Positions 21,201 through 27,145 are shown, numbered from the stretch's first letter. The stretch is DNA of 64,000 nt from Blastomussa wellsi (GCA_947652115.1 OX393562.1:17217934-17281933), one strand, 5' to 3'. Translations and numbers: made by a program. The notes: generated from the sequence alone by a model not told the origin.

Positions 21201-21780
21201 TCTCAACCAAACAGATTGCCACATATGCATAAGTAGTAGAATTCTACTAAAAGTAAGCTTAGTAAATATCTACTGCATGGGGCTCAAAAGTAACTTAGAA
21301 GTTAATCTTACATGGCCATACACATTTATTGTTATTGTTATTCATGTTATTCCAATTAAGCTATGCGCTGCATGATGTAAGCCTGTCGGTACATTGCCGT
21401 CAGTCTTACACATGCTGCCTTTGTGAACACGCAAGTAACGAACTGACCTCTTTGTGCTGCGAGGAAGGAGAATCCCAAAATCGTCTGACAGTAGCAAACA
21501 CAGGATTTGAACAATCCGTTAAACCGCTCACACTGAAAGCACCAAACGTTTGCCCGCTCTTGACACTGAATCCTTCCTCGTCTTTAAGTTCAACATCGCC
21601 TTCTTCATCGTGTTTTTCTTCATGCTTAGCCAAAGCATCGACAGTAAGATTAGATTTTGTAGAATGTCCCACAATGGCACCCCTCTTCGCTGCGTCTCTG
21701 TGCGTTCTTGTCGCTGGATTTGTCTCGCAGCTTTGGCCTTTTCGCCAGCGTTTGTGTTTACTTTGTCGTAAGCGCACCAT
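162..21780 (-). CDS. RRP12: RRP12-like ribosomal RNA processing protein, 5' part of gene (4 exons seen, continues beyond left edge)
   Basis: RRP12 is a HEAT-repeat protein needed for maturation and export of the 40S (and 60S) pre-ribosomes; it acts in nucleolus, nucleoplasm and cytoplasm. Exons seen, in transcript order: 21780-21448, 19899-19870, 415-362 and 238-162. Joined, they keep one open frame (phases 0, 0, 0, then 2 bases left over) and follow the order known for vertebrate RRP12: a basic start with a KRWRKGQS-type stretch, NLTVDAL, SGLTDCSNPVFATVRRFW, then VCAVLAAVTE, then GGKESETEYFAAL, then MTALES...VIK. Every junction has GT and AG. The remaining roughly 1000 residues lie to the left of the window. 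The intron between exons 2 and 3 is 19,454 bp and is filled with transposons. The family call is confident; expression and intactness are unknown. Confidence 0.88.
362..415 (-). CDS. RRP12: RRP12 exon 3
   Basis: This 54-bp, 18-codon exon reads VIKSKGGKESETEYFAAL, nearly identical to the known conserved RRP12 block. The acceptor is CTACAG ending at 416 and the donor is GTGGGT at 356-361. Its upstream intron is the 19.45-kb transposon-filled one. Confidence 0.87.
416..856. other. Proximal part of RRP12 intron 2, no gene
   Basis: AT-rich intron sequence with TGTACATGTACAT-type short palindromes (about 545-560 and 750-765) and a short AAT-rich run near 728-742. I see no coding signal. Confidence 0.6.
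857..1015 (+). repeat. Terminal repeat plus 21-bp tandem array (left member of inverted pair)
   Basis: Starts with CAGTACCGCTCAAATGTAAG, followed by a tandem array whose 21-bp unit contains GTCTCGTTTCTCGCGATACGA (about 880-1015). Its exact inverted counterpart, array first and then the same terminal sequence, lies at about 19480-19638. A TA dinucleotide sits just outside both ends (855-856 and 19639-19640), as for a DNA transposon with a TA target duplication. Any apparent open frames here are artefacts of the repeat. Confidence 0.75.
1097..1833 (+). repeat. ~214-bp tandem repeat array (first block), interrupted by a MITE
   Basis: A unit of about 214 bp containing TTTGGCACAATTGGATGATT recurs head to tail: the motif lies at 1146 and again at 1360. 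The array continues after each inserted element, at 1772-1833, 9146-9307 and 10083-10386, so about five units once formed one uninterrupted block in the RRP12 intron. The first unit is the most diverged. Three DNA elements landed in it. Confidence 0.8.
1497..1771. mobile_element. 275-bp MITE with 6-bp target duplication
   Basis: Terminal inverted repeats ACACCC(C)TCTGTAACAGACCCA face each other at 1497 and 1771. The flanks are GCTGGT at 1491-1496 and again at 1772-1777. The empty site can be read in the uninterrupted 214-bp unit near 10299. The interior is rich in CACTGGGT motifs in both orientations and holds no gene. Confidence 0.8.
1850..2166 (+). repeat. Left subterminal array of 20-bp repeat
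   Basis: About 16 copies of the unit TTTTCCACGGCAAAACTTAC. The outermost four read ACATAC in place of ACTTAC, with a few single-base variants further in. The array ends about 35 bp before the integrase start codon. It is matched in inverted order at 8913-9130. Confidence 0.92.
2202..3377 (+). CDS. IS3EU-type transposase (integrase-like DDE recombinase)
   Basis: A 391-residue open frame starting in the context AAGATGG. An acidic N-terminus (10-20) is followed by a helix-turn-helix-like stretch (about 28-62, with SERTLHRRLRMYGLSRR). The RNase H-like catalytic core follows, with D146 (WHADGYDKL), D205 (VTDLGTEN) and E239 (RNQRIEGYW), so the last two are separated by 33 residues, as in integrase-type DDE enzymes. 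The function would be cutting and joining the ends of the 1834-9145 element. It lies just inside the left array and is uninterrupted, so it may still be functional. Its first ~125 bp are repeated, then cut off, in the deletion derivative at 9555-9680. The integrase-core assignment is firm; IS3EU rather than another integrase-like superfamily is probable. Confidence 0.85.
   Translation: MATAHSQQSEDEDEDDTEEVLIKYYFYRGYQYKDVLDFLSTYHNIEISERTLHRRLRMYGLSRRNPEYDVHAITDEVRGMLDGPDCVSGYRHVWHSLQLKGHQIPRQVVELLLRELDPDGCQQRREHKLKRREYHNPGPNAVWHADGYDKLKPYGFPVHGCIDGWSRKLLWLVVTRSNNSPDNIGSYFLDAVKTCGGCPRELVTDLGTENKIMASTQAFFRDDENAHRYVASPRNQRIEGYWSQYRRSRSSWWINLFKDLVETGELNTSDELQKDCLWFCFAELLQEDLNAVKEHWNTHRIRKSRNDTVAGVPDVLHYLPERRGGESGLLLSVDDNKISYVENHLIEKEEVNEHFGYFQYVMDSLGLPKPTNWREALQLYHKLVSVSASGA
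3378..4515. other. Spacer between convergent genes inside the transposon
   Basis: 1.1 kb holding the 3' ends of the integrase (plus) and HECT gene (minus). A minus-strand AATAAA signal (TTTATT at 4345-4350) lies about 165 bp downstream of the HECT stop codon. I see no further coding sequence. Confidence 0.55.
4516..6663 (-). CDS. Zinc-ribbon and HECT-domain E3 ubiquitin ligase carried by the transposon
   Basis: A 715-residue open frame. The N-terminus has a zinc-ribbon pattern, C9-x2-C12 and C23-x2-C26. A conserved globular segment of possibly ubiquitin-like fold follows (about 93-200, with VTINIGLMRFNG and YKRITMYLC). Then comes a linker with degenerate repeats of an ESSP.KV type (about 205-275), and a C-terminal HECT domain (about 330-715). 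The HECT N-lobe shows GEAGIDTGAMSQEF. The predicted thioester cysteine is C674 in NHTICFP, about 40 residues from the end as in HECT enzymes. The family resembles G2E3-like HECT proteins, which are greatly expanded in some aquatic animals. A splice acceptor (CTTCCTAG) just after the ATG leaves open that the true 5' end is an upstream exon. Its role in the transposon life cycle is unknown. Confidence 0.85.
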   Translation of the reverse strand: MYCLLPRFCTFCSAKLKCDAKYCWKCGSPVQCHLSGQEACTSGLKMSFGKPVLQQEKPKTKSFESYMACKKKQQQSGSKFRPKKKKIDPDEVVTINIGLMRFNGNDLKPIWGKRLPIQVPKSAGYVKILSKGIEKWQAFDRKFDHEEDYFLLYEDGSHAICLPGEEEDFQLEKYKTELGRDYKRITMYLCTTADFEMSEDDNLTEVESSSSKTVTGFESSPGDVPKMELRSAEGMNESKRSPGKVTIVEPSSFKTPTEYESSPERVTTVELGSMTDDFQSASVSALTVALPYDSPHGQLNIPELQDWANTSKVFEDFNDFSVTDPCQIVKMLSEKVDQNEEFFLVSRRCAPLTRTLALWQRQTKKTSPTSVLRVHYNGEAGIDTGAMSQEFLGEVICAMGKEMFPNGSPADSTYHVQNSNFRTCGEIVAVSLAQGGPPPCFLEQCSYEAMTKSVDMTNIQDTDLTTKEQQLLKDVRENCKNFSEIIYEHGYTGVVDENHIDEILRSLKVSLVNRRSLYMKEFLMGMSSYGLAELIQSHPSVCQPLFVNGVLKEQLTPDANYLFSLMDPQYSSAWSTRRQIEENVMDHFQDCLNLFEDGTVEGHAAAVAWNYRDGSLDNELPEGAEAFEKPDLTVAGVMGWLTGQKHKPIDGQSFKVTVQFNHDCFKYNPNHTICFPTIGACGKEITIPVVHMSSFDKFKELFILAFCNGQSFAKP
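6930..7119. mobile_element. 190-bp foldback MITE nested in the transposon
   Basis: Two long inverted arms, beginning AGAATTGTTTCATGC and ending GCATGAAACAATTCT, almost meet in the middle. TTTA flanks both sides (6926-6929 and 7120-7123). It lies between the HECT promoter side and the recombinase 3' end, so it inserted after the transposon was assembled. Confidence 0.8.
7428..8852 (-). CDS. Crypton-type (KIAA1958/DUF3504-like) tyrosine recombinase, probably two exons
   Basis: Exon 2 (8544-7428) contains a 361-residue frame from an internal Met (8513). From that Met the catalytic positions of a tyrosine recombinase are visible: the arginine box CRRGREGQR (122-128), HSVR (248-251), GH (H274) and the nucleophile region LAHYN (Y283). 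The order and spacing are those of the ZMYM/QRICH1/KIAA1958 family derived from Crypton transposons. A likely first exon is 8852-8824 (MAEEEDRDF plus two bases, start context AAGATGG, donor GTGAGT). It joins in phase to the acceptor TGTAG at 8545-8549 and extends the frame. The gene reads inward from the right array. Whether it moves the element, resolves it or is a passenger cannot be told. Confidence 0.82.
8913..9130 (-). repeat. Right subterminal array of 20-bp repeat
   Basis: The same unit as the left array, inverted (GCCGTGGAAAAGTAAGTTTT), about 11 copies. The outermost units again carry the ATAC/GTAT variant and the inner ones the TTAC/GTAA variant, mirroring the left end. Confidence 0.92.
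9308..10082. mobile_element. Internal-deletion derivative of the IS3EU-like element
   Basis: It has the same ends and the same inverted arrays (9324-9520 and about 9797-10066), flanked by a perfect 6-bp duplication CGCTGG (9302-9307 and 10083-10088). The interior keeps the integrase start (9555-9680, breaking inside codon 42) joined directly to the right-end sequence equivalent to 8804 onward, including the recombinase first exon. About 6.5 kb are missing. It lies 162 bp from the full-length copy, in the next part of the same 214-bp repeat unit. Confidence 0.9.
10083..10386 (+). repeat. ~214-bp tandem repeat (last block)
   Basis: About one and a half uninterrupted units. This block gives the empty-site sequence for the three insertions in the array: the 275-bp MITE, the full transposon and the derivative. 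Confidence 0.8.
10408..10947 (+). repeat. BEL/Pao 5' LTR
   Basis: 540 bp, TG...CA ends. It contains a block of CGGAGT-type short repeats (about 10612-10705) and AATAAA near 10871, a likely polyadenylation signal. Confidence 0.95.
11017..17349 (+). CDS. BEL/Pao Gag-Pol polyprotein
   Basis: A 2110-residue single frame. Order of domains: charged coiled-coil N-terminus (about 15-250), DUF1759-type Gag region (about 380-530), CCHC-like zinc knuckles (from C620; further CxxC pairs at about 655-690), and an aspartic protease-like DUF1758 region (about 735-900). Then come reverse transcriptase with YVDD at 1183-1186, RNase H (FSDAS at about 1371, TDSK at about 1447), the HHCC zinc domain of integrase (about 1715-1775), the integrase core with D1797, D1864 and E1914, and a DUF5641-like tail. 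The start is the first ATG after the leader. No stop or frameshift interrupts it. No envelope-type gene follows: the 3' LTR begins 51 bp after the stop. It would be cleaved into capsid, protease and polymerase products. Confidence 0.95.
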   Translation: MACRGDEPPNTGETKEPGARSKRTIKLTPKALQNAIEDKRHEIVKSRRKLLNVMQSVEELNDDSEIEAEARDLAVASEEFGNLLRELLDLYEQNKQGEYVEGARLTDENQILERALLLVERLKNRISRQSSKLLEIRSVSSRHSSRRSSTSKTSSTIARLQALADAKAAKEEAQYTRLIAQKELERRTRDAEAERIRKQEIAQFESEIAILGADKKAAIADAKLKVYEEALLEENLEKKLELPEFKVPKIKTEERTSQWVHTSPMFSPLPAGSLSRREREHDPLSTSEQAKPLLRDTQKLKTSERIIQERKPPIPNPDLPDRNFTNEDRRVHQSTAFNRQPLTASTPFRDITGSQLIDSLTVVNQQIVAGLARQNLPKCQPDVFSGDPTLFHPWRSAFKAMLMDTDVSPTQEINYLKSFTSGAPQRLVDNYRKRQMHDPVALLRDLWAELEKRFGSAAVISNALLERLRDTATFSECEYDKLQQFADLCADIESQVTFLPGLACLNYPSAIQPVAEKLPQSVRAKWEKEIANYSDNHRGVYPPFSRFSKTVKEQAKIKNDPNILAGKEANPSQVPPPKQRRERDKKAFKTDVRPPAENQQIPGKGKKEEPGKSEIKSKHCPYHESSAHNLSECKAFAAKTLEERTQWIMNARLCLRCLSNAHIASECDTPIQCTICGDKRHSALLHKDRRPTPRPENGAVNPKCTTLCEPTGGLSCSKTLLVDIFNKRTPHVTKRIYAIVDEQSNSSLITSELADDLGASGPLEKYFLSTCSGDREEKYGRRLTGVAVRSTNGAEFTLPTLTECDNIPQDKREIPTPAMARRFPHLSLIANEIPPLDDTADVHLLIGRDAPELLKVRESRNGASGAPWAQRLALGWTISGQLCLDFPSGPAHVLTRLTSLSTDTWRRQEGEDKCYELVPCPNQFKVTDPPLERAADGVFKTTQHDNEPSLSLEDRAFLGIMEKGIHKNASGNWEMPLPFRDEHQAMPNNRAQAMQRLQGLLKMFIRKPEMKTDYLEFMGKIIEKGHASPVPRDEAPPPAGRFWYLPHFATYHNTKRTIRVVFDSSCEFQGVSLNKALLPGPDLMNNLIGVLMRFRKENVAVMCDVEQMFHSFHVDPKHRDFLRFLWFEGNDPTKPITEYRMNVHLFGNGPSPAVATYGLRRTAVDGEEENGEETKNFICRNFYVDDGLASLPTAGRAIKLVKGAQATLATAKLRLHKVVSNSVEVMEAFPTEDRGKDVRDLDLRCDRLPAQRSLGVFWDLETDAFTFEVSLPEKPFTRRGVLSIVNSVYDPLGFVVPVMLEGRKILQQLVLMGERRAENKTPLAWDDPLPTVMMNRWTRWRDSLVELQHLSTPRCYRPREFGTVTRAELHAFSDASQDAIGVAVYLRQLNEANEISTSLVYGQAKVAPVTPTSIPRLELCGAVLAVQAAQRVLKEIDMEITEVTYYTDSKVVLGYIANESRRFYVYVANRVQQIRSLSTPEQWRYVESEQNPADLATRGVPPDKLMESSWLKGPEFLKKPESTLQTDEMFTLSTSDPEVRKGALSTKVTTGNGKGKGLGAPRFKRFSSLKSLQQAVARLIVVVREFKRRRKPKAGGVHPGNEALKVPDKLRPSTVTWILRTGNRPPTVEERDQALRVIISTTQREAFGELLQDARTEPELPREAQQSVKKSLKGSRLYHLDPFLDAYGILRVRGRLRRAEMEYGEKHPVVLPKNHHASQLVAKHYHAQVHHQGRLITGGAIRQAGFWLIGGHDTVTKVISACVPCKKLRGPPLEQGMADLPQDRTEVCPPFTNVGFDVFGPWMVQTRKTRGGAANAKRWGLVFTCLSSRAIHIEVLEAMDTSAFICALRRFFALRGRAKLLRCDRGTNFIGAKTELKDASSELNEEKVKKFVTENGCEWELNPPHASHFGGVWERQINTIRRVLDAMFAELGRTQLTHELLITLMAEVVAIVNARPISALPSDPDDPRPLSPAMLLTMKTRPAGPPPGQFLQPDLYVRRRWRRVQYLADQFWTRWRREYLQSLQPRPKWTATRRNLRVGDIVLLRDDAQHRNNWPLGRVTEAIESEDGRVRKANVEIARDGEKKVYLRPIKELILLLPNNGADDADPSPT
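17391..17400 (+). promoter_or_regulatory. Polypurine tract of the BEL/Pao element
   Basis: The purine-rich run GGGCGAGGAG directly abuts the 3' LTR, the expected primer site for plus-strand DNA synthesis. Confidence 0.7.
17401..17940 (+). repeat. BEL/Pao 3' LTR
   Basis: 540 bp, the same length and, on direct reading, the same sequence as the 5' LTR. Confidence 0.95.
17946..18970. other. Intron sequence right of the retrotransposon, no gene
   Basis: No coding potential is recognised. A GC-rich stretch at 18215-18320 has inverted CCGTCCGG/CCGGACGG-like and CGGGCAAG/CTTGCCCG-like motifs and may be the remnant of a foldback element. Confidence 0.5.
18971..19275 (+). repeat. Degenerate tandem repeat, three units of ~100-125 bp
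   Basis: CGGCTTCACTTTGTGA-type starts lie at 18971, 19073 and 19198. Each is followed by GTTCGAAGC and, in the first two units, AAAAGCGTTG. The units are clearly diverged. No gene is visible. Confidence 0.7.
19480..19638 (-). repeat. 21-bp tandem array plus terminal repeat (right member of inverted pair)
   Basis: The inverted counterpart of 857-1015: the array of the GTTTCTCGCGATACGAGTCTC unit, then the terminal sequence ending GAGCGGTACTG at 19638, with TA outside. Confidence 0.75.
19870..19899 (-). CDS. RRP12: RRP12 exon 2, 30-bp exon
   Basis: Ten codons reading VCAVLAAVTE between a pyrimidine-rich acceptor (TTTCCTTTCCAG) and the donor GTAAGC. The ten residues match the known RRP12 stretch between HKE and V(I)(R/K)S(Q/K)GG. 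It is too short for ordinary gene finding. Confidence 0.87.
20378..20539 (+). pseudogene. Penelope-like element fragment, GIY-YIG endonuclease end
   Basis: A 53-residue frame with CSNCQTSYIGETGRNLNRR, then LTEHKRG and NGDVNNHIAE before the stop. This is the typical GIY-YIG nuclease segment found at the C-terminus of Penelope-like retroelements. The reverse transcriptase part is absent, so this is a truncated remnant in RRP12 intron 1. Confidence 0.75.
21096..21186. repeat. Half of a foldback/tRNA-associated repeat family
   Basis: Contains CAGTGAATTTCCAATTTAAG then AATAAAGAAGCCTGAAAAA, the same arm that occurs at 36071-36236, 37825-38052 and 38250-38310. Confidence 0.65.
21448..21780 (-). CDS. 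RRP12: RRP12 exon 1 (start codon)
   Basis: 111 codons from ATG to HKE, ending at donor GTCAGT. The N-terminus is basic (KHKRWRKGQS), followed by HRDAAKRG, LTVDALAKHEEK, an acidic stretch, and SGLTDCSNP...RRFW. This layout matches known RRP12 N-termini. The start is the only in-frame Met at the beginning of the conserved region. Confidence 0.87.
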
Positions 21781-22207
21781 AATGCAAGATTAAAGTTTTT
21801 AGGACATGGTAATACTGTCCACAGCGAATGTAACCTTGTTTTCGATCTTCGAAATCCTCGTGGCTTACTTACACGAGCCTGCAGTTTTCTGCTCAAGTGA
21901 ACAGCAGTGCACTATTGGAGAGACATGGAACGCTATGTATGGCATCACACAGTGTAACCAATAATTTACTTACGTATTATTTCCAGGCCCTCACTGCCAG
22001 TAATGTAGACAGGGTTTGATCACCACGGTTTGATAGATTGTTTTTTTGCTTATTTTTCGGTTGCTTCTTGTCATTTCGTTCGTATTCAGGGGTATCTTAG
22101 TTTCAAAGCAAAGGAGAACGCTGAGTGGAAAAAAATGGAATGTCCCGCGAAATTTTGTGGACATAATTGATTGGTCAGAAAAACGAACTGACTTGAAGGC
22201 TACTTGA
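21781..22207. other. RRP12 upstream region
   Basis: Should contain the promoter and 5' UTR of RRP12 on the minus strand. I see no clear TATA box and no gene on either strand. Confidence 0.4.
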
Positions 22208-22369
22208 TAGACCAATTCCGATTTTAAAAAATTCAAACGTGGCGCCGAGACCTGGGGGACTAAAACAAAAGAAATTATTTGTTCATTCCTAAGCCTCGAT
22301 GCAAAATATTCTGTTTTATTCCCCAAGGCTCGGGGCATATTACAATATTAATATATCGGAATTGGTCTA
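22208..22369. mobile_element. Foldback MITE, TAGACCAATTCCGA ends
   Basis: Perfect 14-bp inverted ends TAGACCAATTCCGA / TCGGAATTGGTCTA enclose 134 bp. The ends resemble those of the 25.3- and 57.4-57.8-kb foldbacks (GACCAATTTC), so it is probably the same broad family. Confidence 0.65.
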
Positions 22370-23557
22370 ATGTTGTCATTGTTGCACTGAACCTGTCAAA
22401 AAGAGCTCTGAGCGCATGAAAAACAGTGACGACATTAAAATCACAAATAACAGGCTAAAATTGAAAAACATAAATGTAATTTCTTTATACACGATAACGT
22501 GGCCGTGCATTCCAGATCGAATTGGAATTTGGAAATGTTTGGTTTTTGAGGAGAGGGACAAAATCAGAGTATCCGGAGAAAATCCTCCCGTAGCAAGGCC
22601 GAGAACTAAAAGCAAACTCATCCCACGTTTGAACCCGAGCTAAATTTGTGGAAGGCGAATGTTCTCCCGCCCCTGACCTGCTCTGCCAAGTAACAGGCCA
22701 AAATTCTAACATGGAACCAAACTTTAGTGGGATATATTAAAATACACAGTTAAGTATTCATCCCACAGTGTCGAAGGGATTCCTTGTTTTAATCCCCGAA
22801 AACTCCACGCCATGCAAGAATATCATTAATATTTCGGTACGGTGAGCAAGTATCTTTTCACTTAGGATCTTGTAGGTTTACACGAAGAGATCTCTTTCTT
22901 TGGCTACATCGAATACAGTGCTTGGATGGAGAGAGATCTGTCATGTTTTGCCATTACAGTGTGGTTGATTTGACAATAAGACTATGAGCCCGAGTTAGCC
23001 TATGAAAGAATAGTCACGAGGCGCAGCTGAGTTGACTATTAATCTGATAAAGAAAACAAAAATACAAAGAGCTTGACGTCTTCAGTGTTGTGCCCGTTAA
23101 TGGATCATAGGTAAGAAACAATTAAAATGCGTCTATAATTATTAGCGATTACTAGAAACCCCATTAGAAATCCGCGAAACTAACATCGAAGCCCGCGAGT
23201 GTCGTCAAAACTCCGTCAAACAAACCTGAATTGCGGACGATTTTGAAGATTTCTTCAAGCACTAAAGCCGGTGTTCCTAAAACACTTTTGACACGAAAAC
23301 TTCGCCCACTTTCCCTATATTTTTCTCAGAACACGATGTTCTCCGATTCACGCTGGGGTTCAATAAGAGCACGATCAATCGCGCGTTCCTTTCTAATTTC
23401 TCTTGATTTTTGGCTAGTAATTAAAAGTACCCACAGCCGCAATCTTGTCCCCAGAGCCCGGTTTTCTTTTGGTCAACCCTTGCACTATGCGCATGCCCCA
23501 AAAATTGATCCTGGCGAAAGCCATAGTCCGTGTTCTTGGTGCTGACCAAAAGACCAC
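22370..23557. other. No gene seen
   Basis: Unique AT-rich DNA. A CCCGAGTT...GAATAGTCAC stretch at about 22985-23040 resembles the hairpin at 41731-41806. No supported coding sequence. Confidence 0.45.
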
Positions 23558-23670
23558 TGACTCGTCCCCAGTCGTCTCCTGTGAGAAAATAGCAAGACGC
23601 GATGGATGATCCTTCCCATCATTCCCCGCGCTTGTTATTTTTTTGATAAGAGACGACTGGGGACGAGTCA
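23558..23670. repeat. 113-bp foldback with 21-bp inverted ends
   Basis: TGACTCGTCCCCAGTCGTCT and its exact complement (AGACGACTGGGGACGAGTCA) bound a short loop region. Confidence 0.75.
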
Positions 23671-24796
23671 GATATGACCATGCGTAAAGCACTGACCAGG
23701 TAGTAGGTTGAAGTAAGTGTGTCACTAGATTTAAAAATAGAACGCAAATAGTGGTGACAAACATGCTAAACCAACGCATTGACGTTTCGTATGCTAAGCA
23801 ACATACATTTTCAAAAGAAACGATTAACATTTGTTTTCCTGCCAACGCGTTCTTATCCAAAGGCGTGAGACCTGTCACCCCGGAGGAGCCTGGATTTCCG
23901 AAGATGTCACGACGATTTCCGAAAATTTCCGAATATGGACGAAGATTTCCGGAGACGTTTGAAGGTTTCCGATGACATCCCGCAGACCAGAAAGATCGGG
24001 GCCTCTGGAAACGAGATTTGTGTCCCAGCGACTCGTCCTCAGTGTCTTTGCTTTCAGAAATCGGAAATCGCGAGGAAAAGAATCGTCATTTATTCATTTT
24101 ACAGAAAATTTTCGTTTCTCGCATTGTTTGGAGTTGCATATAATTTTAAATGTGTTATTTAGAGCTATCGCAGCTCACATTTTCGTAGGCGTGGGATCAA
24201 AGTTTTCAGCTCGCAGGTGTGAGAGTTGGCAGGTATACATTTGTTGACAACTAATTTCATATAATGATTAATATTGGTCTAGAACCTAGGCTGAGAAAAT
24301 GGTCTTGCAGCAGTAATTTGATTTGACAAAGTTTCACATGAAAACCTTCTGTCCAGACACACAAAAAGCTCCGGCTAAAAAAAGCAACATGCTATCACTG
24401 CTTCAAGTACGTTAACATTTAACGTTGGTTGCAATTATCTAATGAGTAAAGTCTTCTTACTTTGCAGTGAAGGCTAATATGTCAATATGCTTATGATCTC
24501 ATTTTATGTTGTCACCAATGGTTTTGACATGATAAAAACCAGTTACTTTTTTGTTTTCTTATTGAACTAAGACCCATTTTTTGTGAACAATGGTCAACTG
24601 GCGAACACTTCGAAATACTCGTTGTAATTAGCGTATTTTCATTTTTATTATTGTAGGTAGAGAGGCCACTGGTTTGTTATACTATTTTAAGGCTCTTTCA
24701 GTGCTACCCTTGAAAAATATAGTCAAACTTTCTTCCTATCTCGGCTTCTCCCTATTGACTATCGCTCACGGAAAGTTCGGTTTAGTAGAAACCAGT
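23671..24796. other. No gene seen
   Basis: Short out-of-context frames only. A stretch near 23890-23980 repeats GATTTCCGA-type words. Nothing is recognisable as a gene. Confidence 0.45.
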
Positions 24797-24986
24797 TAGA
24801 CTGTTCACAGCCACTCTATTTTTTCAACGCAAAAGAAAGCGCGCAAGCAAAGAGCGAAGCGCTAGAGGGTGGGGGCGGGGAGTGAGCGAAAGAAACGTTT
24901 TGCGCCGGAGTCCAGTTCTCTCGCGATTCATTCACCGCGTTCGCCGATCAGGAAAAATACGAAAAAATAGCGGACTGTGAACAGTC
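24797..24986. mobile_element. MITE with GACTGTTCACAG inverted ends
   Basis: GACTGTTCACAG...CTATTTTTTC on the left and GAAAAAATAGCGGACTGTGAACAGTC on the right form imperfect inverted ends. An 11-bp direct repeat TAGAAACCAGT lies on both sides (24786-24796 and 24987-24997). Confidence 0.72.
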
Positions 24987-25153
24987 TAGAAACCAGTGGG
25001 AGAACTAATCAGAGATGGGCAGATTTCCAGTAGAACACGGTTTGGGGAACGAGGAAAAAATAGTTTAGCTCAAAAGTTGGCGCCAATATATATATGTTTA
25101 AATGTGTGCTCTTGAGACGATTTGACGTTGAGTTGTTTGAAATAATGCCTTAA

Positions 25154-25480
25154 TTACAAATTTTACCAGACAAGAATTTTAAATTTCCCGCGCGCCGCCA
25201 TTTTTGGAGTTTATGACGTAATTGCATTGCAGCTTTTATCAGAGAGTGTGTGAAACAATAGACCAAATTTCCATATTTTAAAATTCAGCCTAAGACAATA
25301 GACATCAGAACGAGGCTCTGGGAATAAACCCCACAAACTCTAGTTTTTCTTCAGAGCCTCGTGCTGAAGTATATTGTTTTAGGCTGAATTTTAAAACATT
25401 GAAATTGGTATATTTGGCAAAGCAATTACATTATAAACTCCAAAATGGCGGCAAGAGAAATTTTCCGGTATAATTTGTAA
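25154..25480. mobile_element. Compound foldback element
   Basis: The outer arms (25154-25232 and about 25420-25480) pair through GGAGTTTATGACGTAATTGC-like sequence. A second inner foldback pairs ATTTTAAAATTCAGCCTAAG with its complement and GAGGCTCTG with CAGAGCCTC. The inner unit is the same family as the one at 57388-57847. Confidence 0.7.
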
Positions 25481-25940
25481 GTTAGGCAACTAAATCTTGA
25501 AATTTTTGTAAGCACTTTACTTCAGATCCCTACGCTTTAACTATCACTATCTAAGGATTTGGAAACGAGATCAGTTTGGGTACACGGTAGCACATCAGTT
25601 CCCTGCCTAAGGCGCTGCGAGTTGAGCTTGACGCGGTACTACTTGTTGCATCCAGACATGATAAGTCTCTCGAAATCAAATACCCGGAGGAATTCCCATA
25701 TGAAAGGGACGCTGGTGCTAACTAATTGTTTTGATCTTACTTAGGGCGTCCAGGTCAGAATATTCTTAGCCAGTATTTTTAACCTTAAAGGTATCGTTTG
25801 GGGTTGTACATAAACGAACTAACAATTTAGGCTTCACATTGTGTTGGCGGTCTAGGCCCATCAGGTTGAAAAGAGGTCTCTTAGGGGTATAAAAATTTGG
25901 ACCTTGCGCTATGTACATGGGTGGATCAGTGACGTAACTA

Positions 25941-27145
25941 TCATAGCGCGTGATCACTCAAGGTTTGCTGAACTCTGTTATTTTTTGTCAGGTGGCAAGT
26001 GCGCATGTGCAGGCCAGGTGTATCGTTCTCTTCGTTACCTTTCACATCATTTGCACCAACTTTATACGAGTTAGCTTTCCTGAACGACAAGTTATAGGAG
26101 CCTCTGCGATATGCTCCCGAATTCCTTTTAGAGAAGTTGCTTGTCATTCTTGAGAGACGACTCTCGAAGCGCGTTTTCTTCTCGTAAAAACCAAATTGAC
26201 TCAAAACCTTTTGGAATTCCCTTCGAAAGTTTTGGCTGAGTAGAATGTACAAGAATGGATCTATAGCGCTGTTGGAGTGTGAGATCCACAGTAGCAAAGG
26301 GAATAGATAAGGAGGCATTCTTGAGTAAAATTCGCTGTGGAATGTTACATAATAGTGCATTGAGTGAGCTGGAAACCAACAAAGTGCGAACACTGCCACT
26401 ATCATGACTAATACTTTCACTACCTTGCGCTTCGATTTATCGACCGCCATCCTGTAAGCCTGAGCTCGCGTGAGGCCAGGGACTTTTCGGTGGTAGAGTT
26501 TGTAACAAACGAGCGTGTACAAAAAAGCGATGATGGAAAGAGGTAGTAAATAGAGCAAGACAAATATCAGGCTGTAATATACTTTAGAGAGAATATCGGC
26601 TTGTTGTGGATCGTGTCCAAAGAAGGATTCGCAAAACCATGTTTTCCCATCCGGTGAAGAAATCGCTTTGAAAATTGCCAGCGTGGGGCTCATGAGAATG
26701 GCTGAGCAAATCCAAATCGTCGCTGTCATGACTTTAGGTCTTCGAAACACCTGCCCTTCCAGCGGATGGTACACGGCAAAGAAGCGATCGATAGACACCA
26801 CTAGTATGGTGAGAATGGAAGTGGCAATGGGAAATACAAACAAGTACTGGGACAGCTTGCAAGTGATGGTTCCCGCGATTCCCGCATGCCAGCGGTGCTC
26901 GATGTACCAGAATGACACCGACATGGGCATGACAATGAAGATGATTAGTAAGTTGGAACAGGCGAGGTTAGCGATGAGCAGGTGGGTGGCCCCTTTGACC
27001 CCGCATTTTCTGCAGATAATGTACAGCCCAAGGGTGTTTCCAACGAGGCCAAAGAGAAAAGACACTGCATAGAGTGACGTCATCGTGATCTTGATAGCGT
27101 CCGTCATTGTACCGCCGGGAAATCCGCCTTGGAATCCGGCGCCGT
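25941..27145 (-). CDS. Class A (rhodopsin-like) GPCR, neuropeptide-receptor type; probable last exon
   Basis: The open frame extends from 27242 (433 residues), but its first ~32 residues are read from a foldback repeat. A good acceptor (TTTGTCTTTCCAG) precedes 27145, so the real exon probably starts there. An alternative is the Met at residue 46. Seven membrane segments are readable, with N69 (1.50), ECL cysteines C128 and C204, DRF at 152-154, CWFP at 288-291 and DPFLY at 328-332. The conserved Asp 2.50 is Asn (N97, in NLACSN) and position 7.49 is Asp, a reciprocal swap known from GnRH receptors. A basic tail with many Ser/Arg follows. The ligand cannot be named; neuropeptide-type receptors are closest in style. 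Confidence 0.85.
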
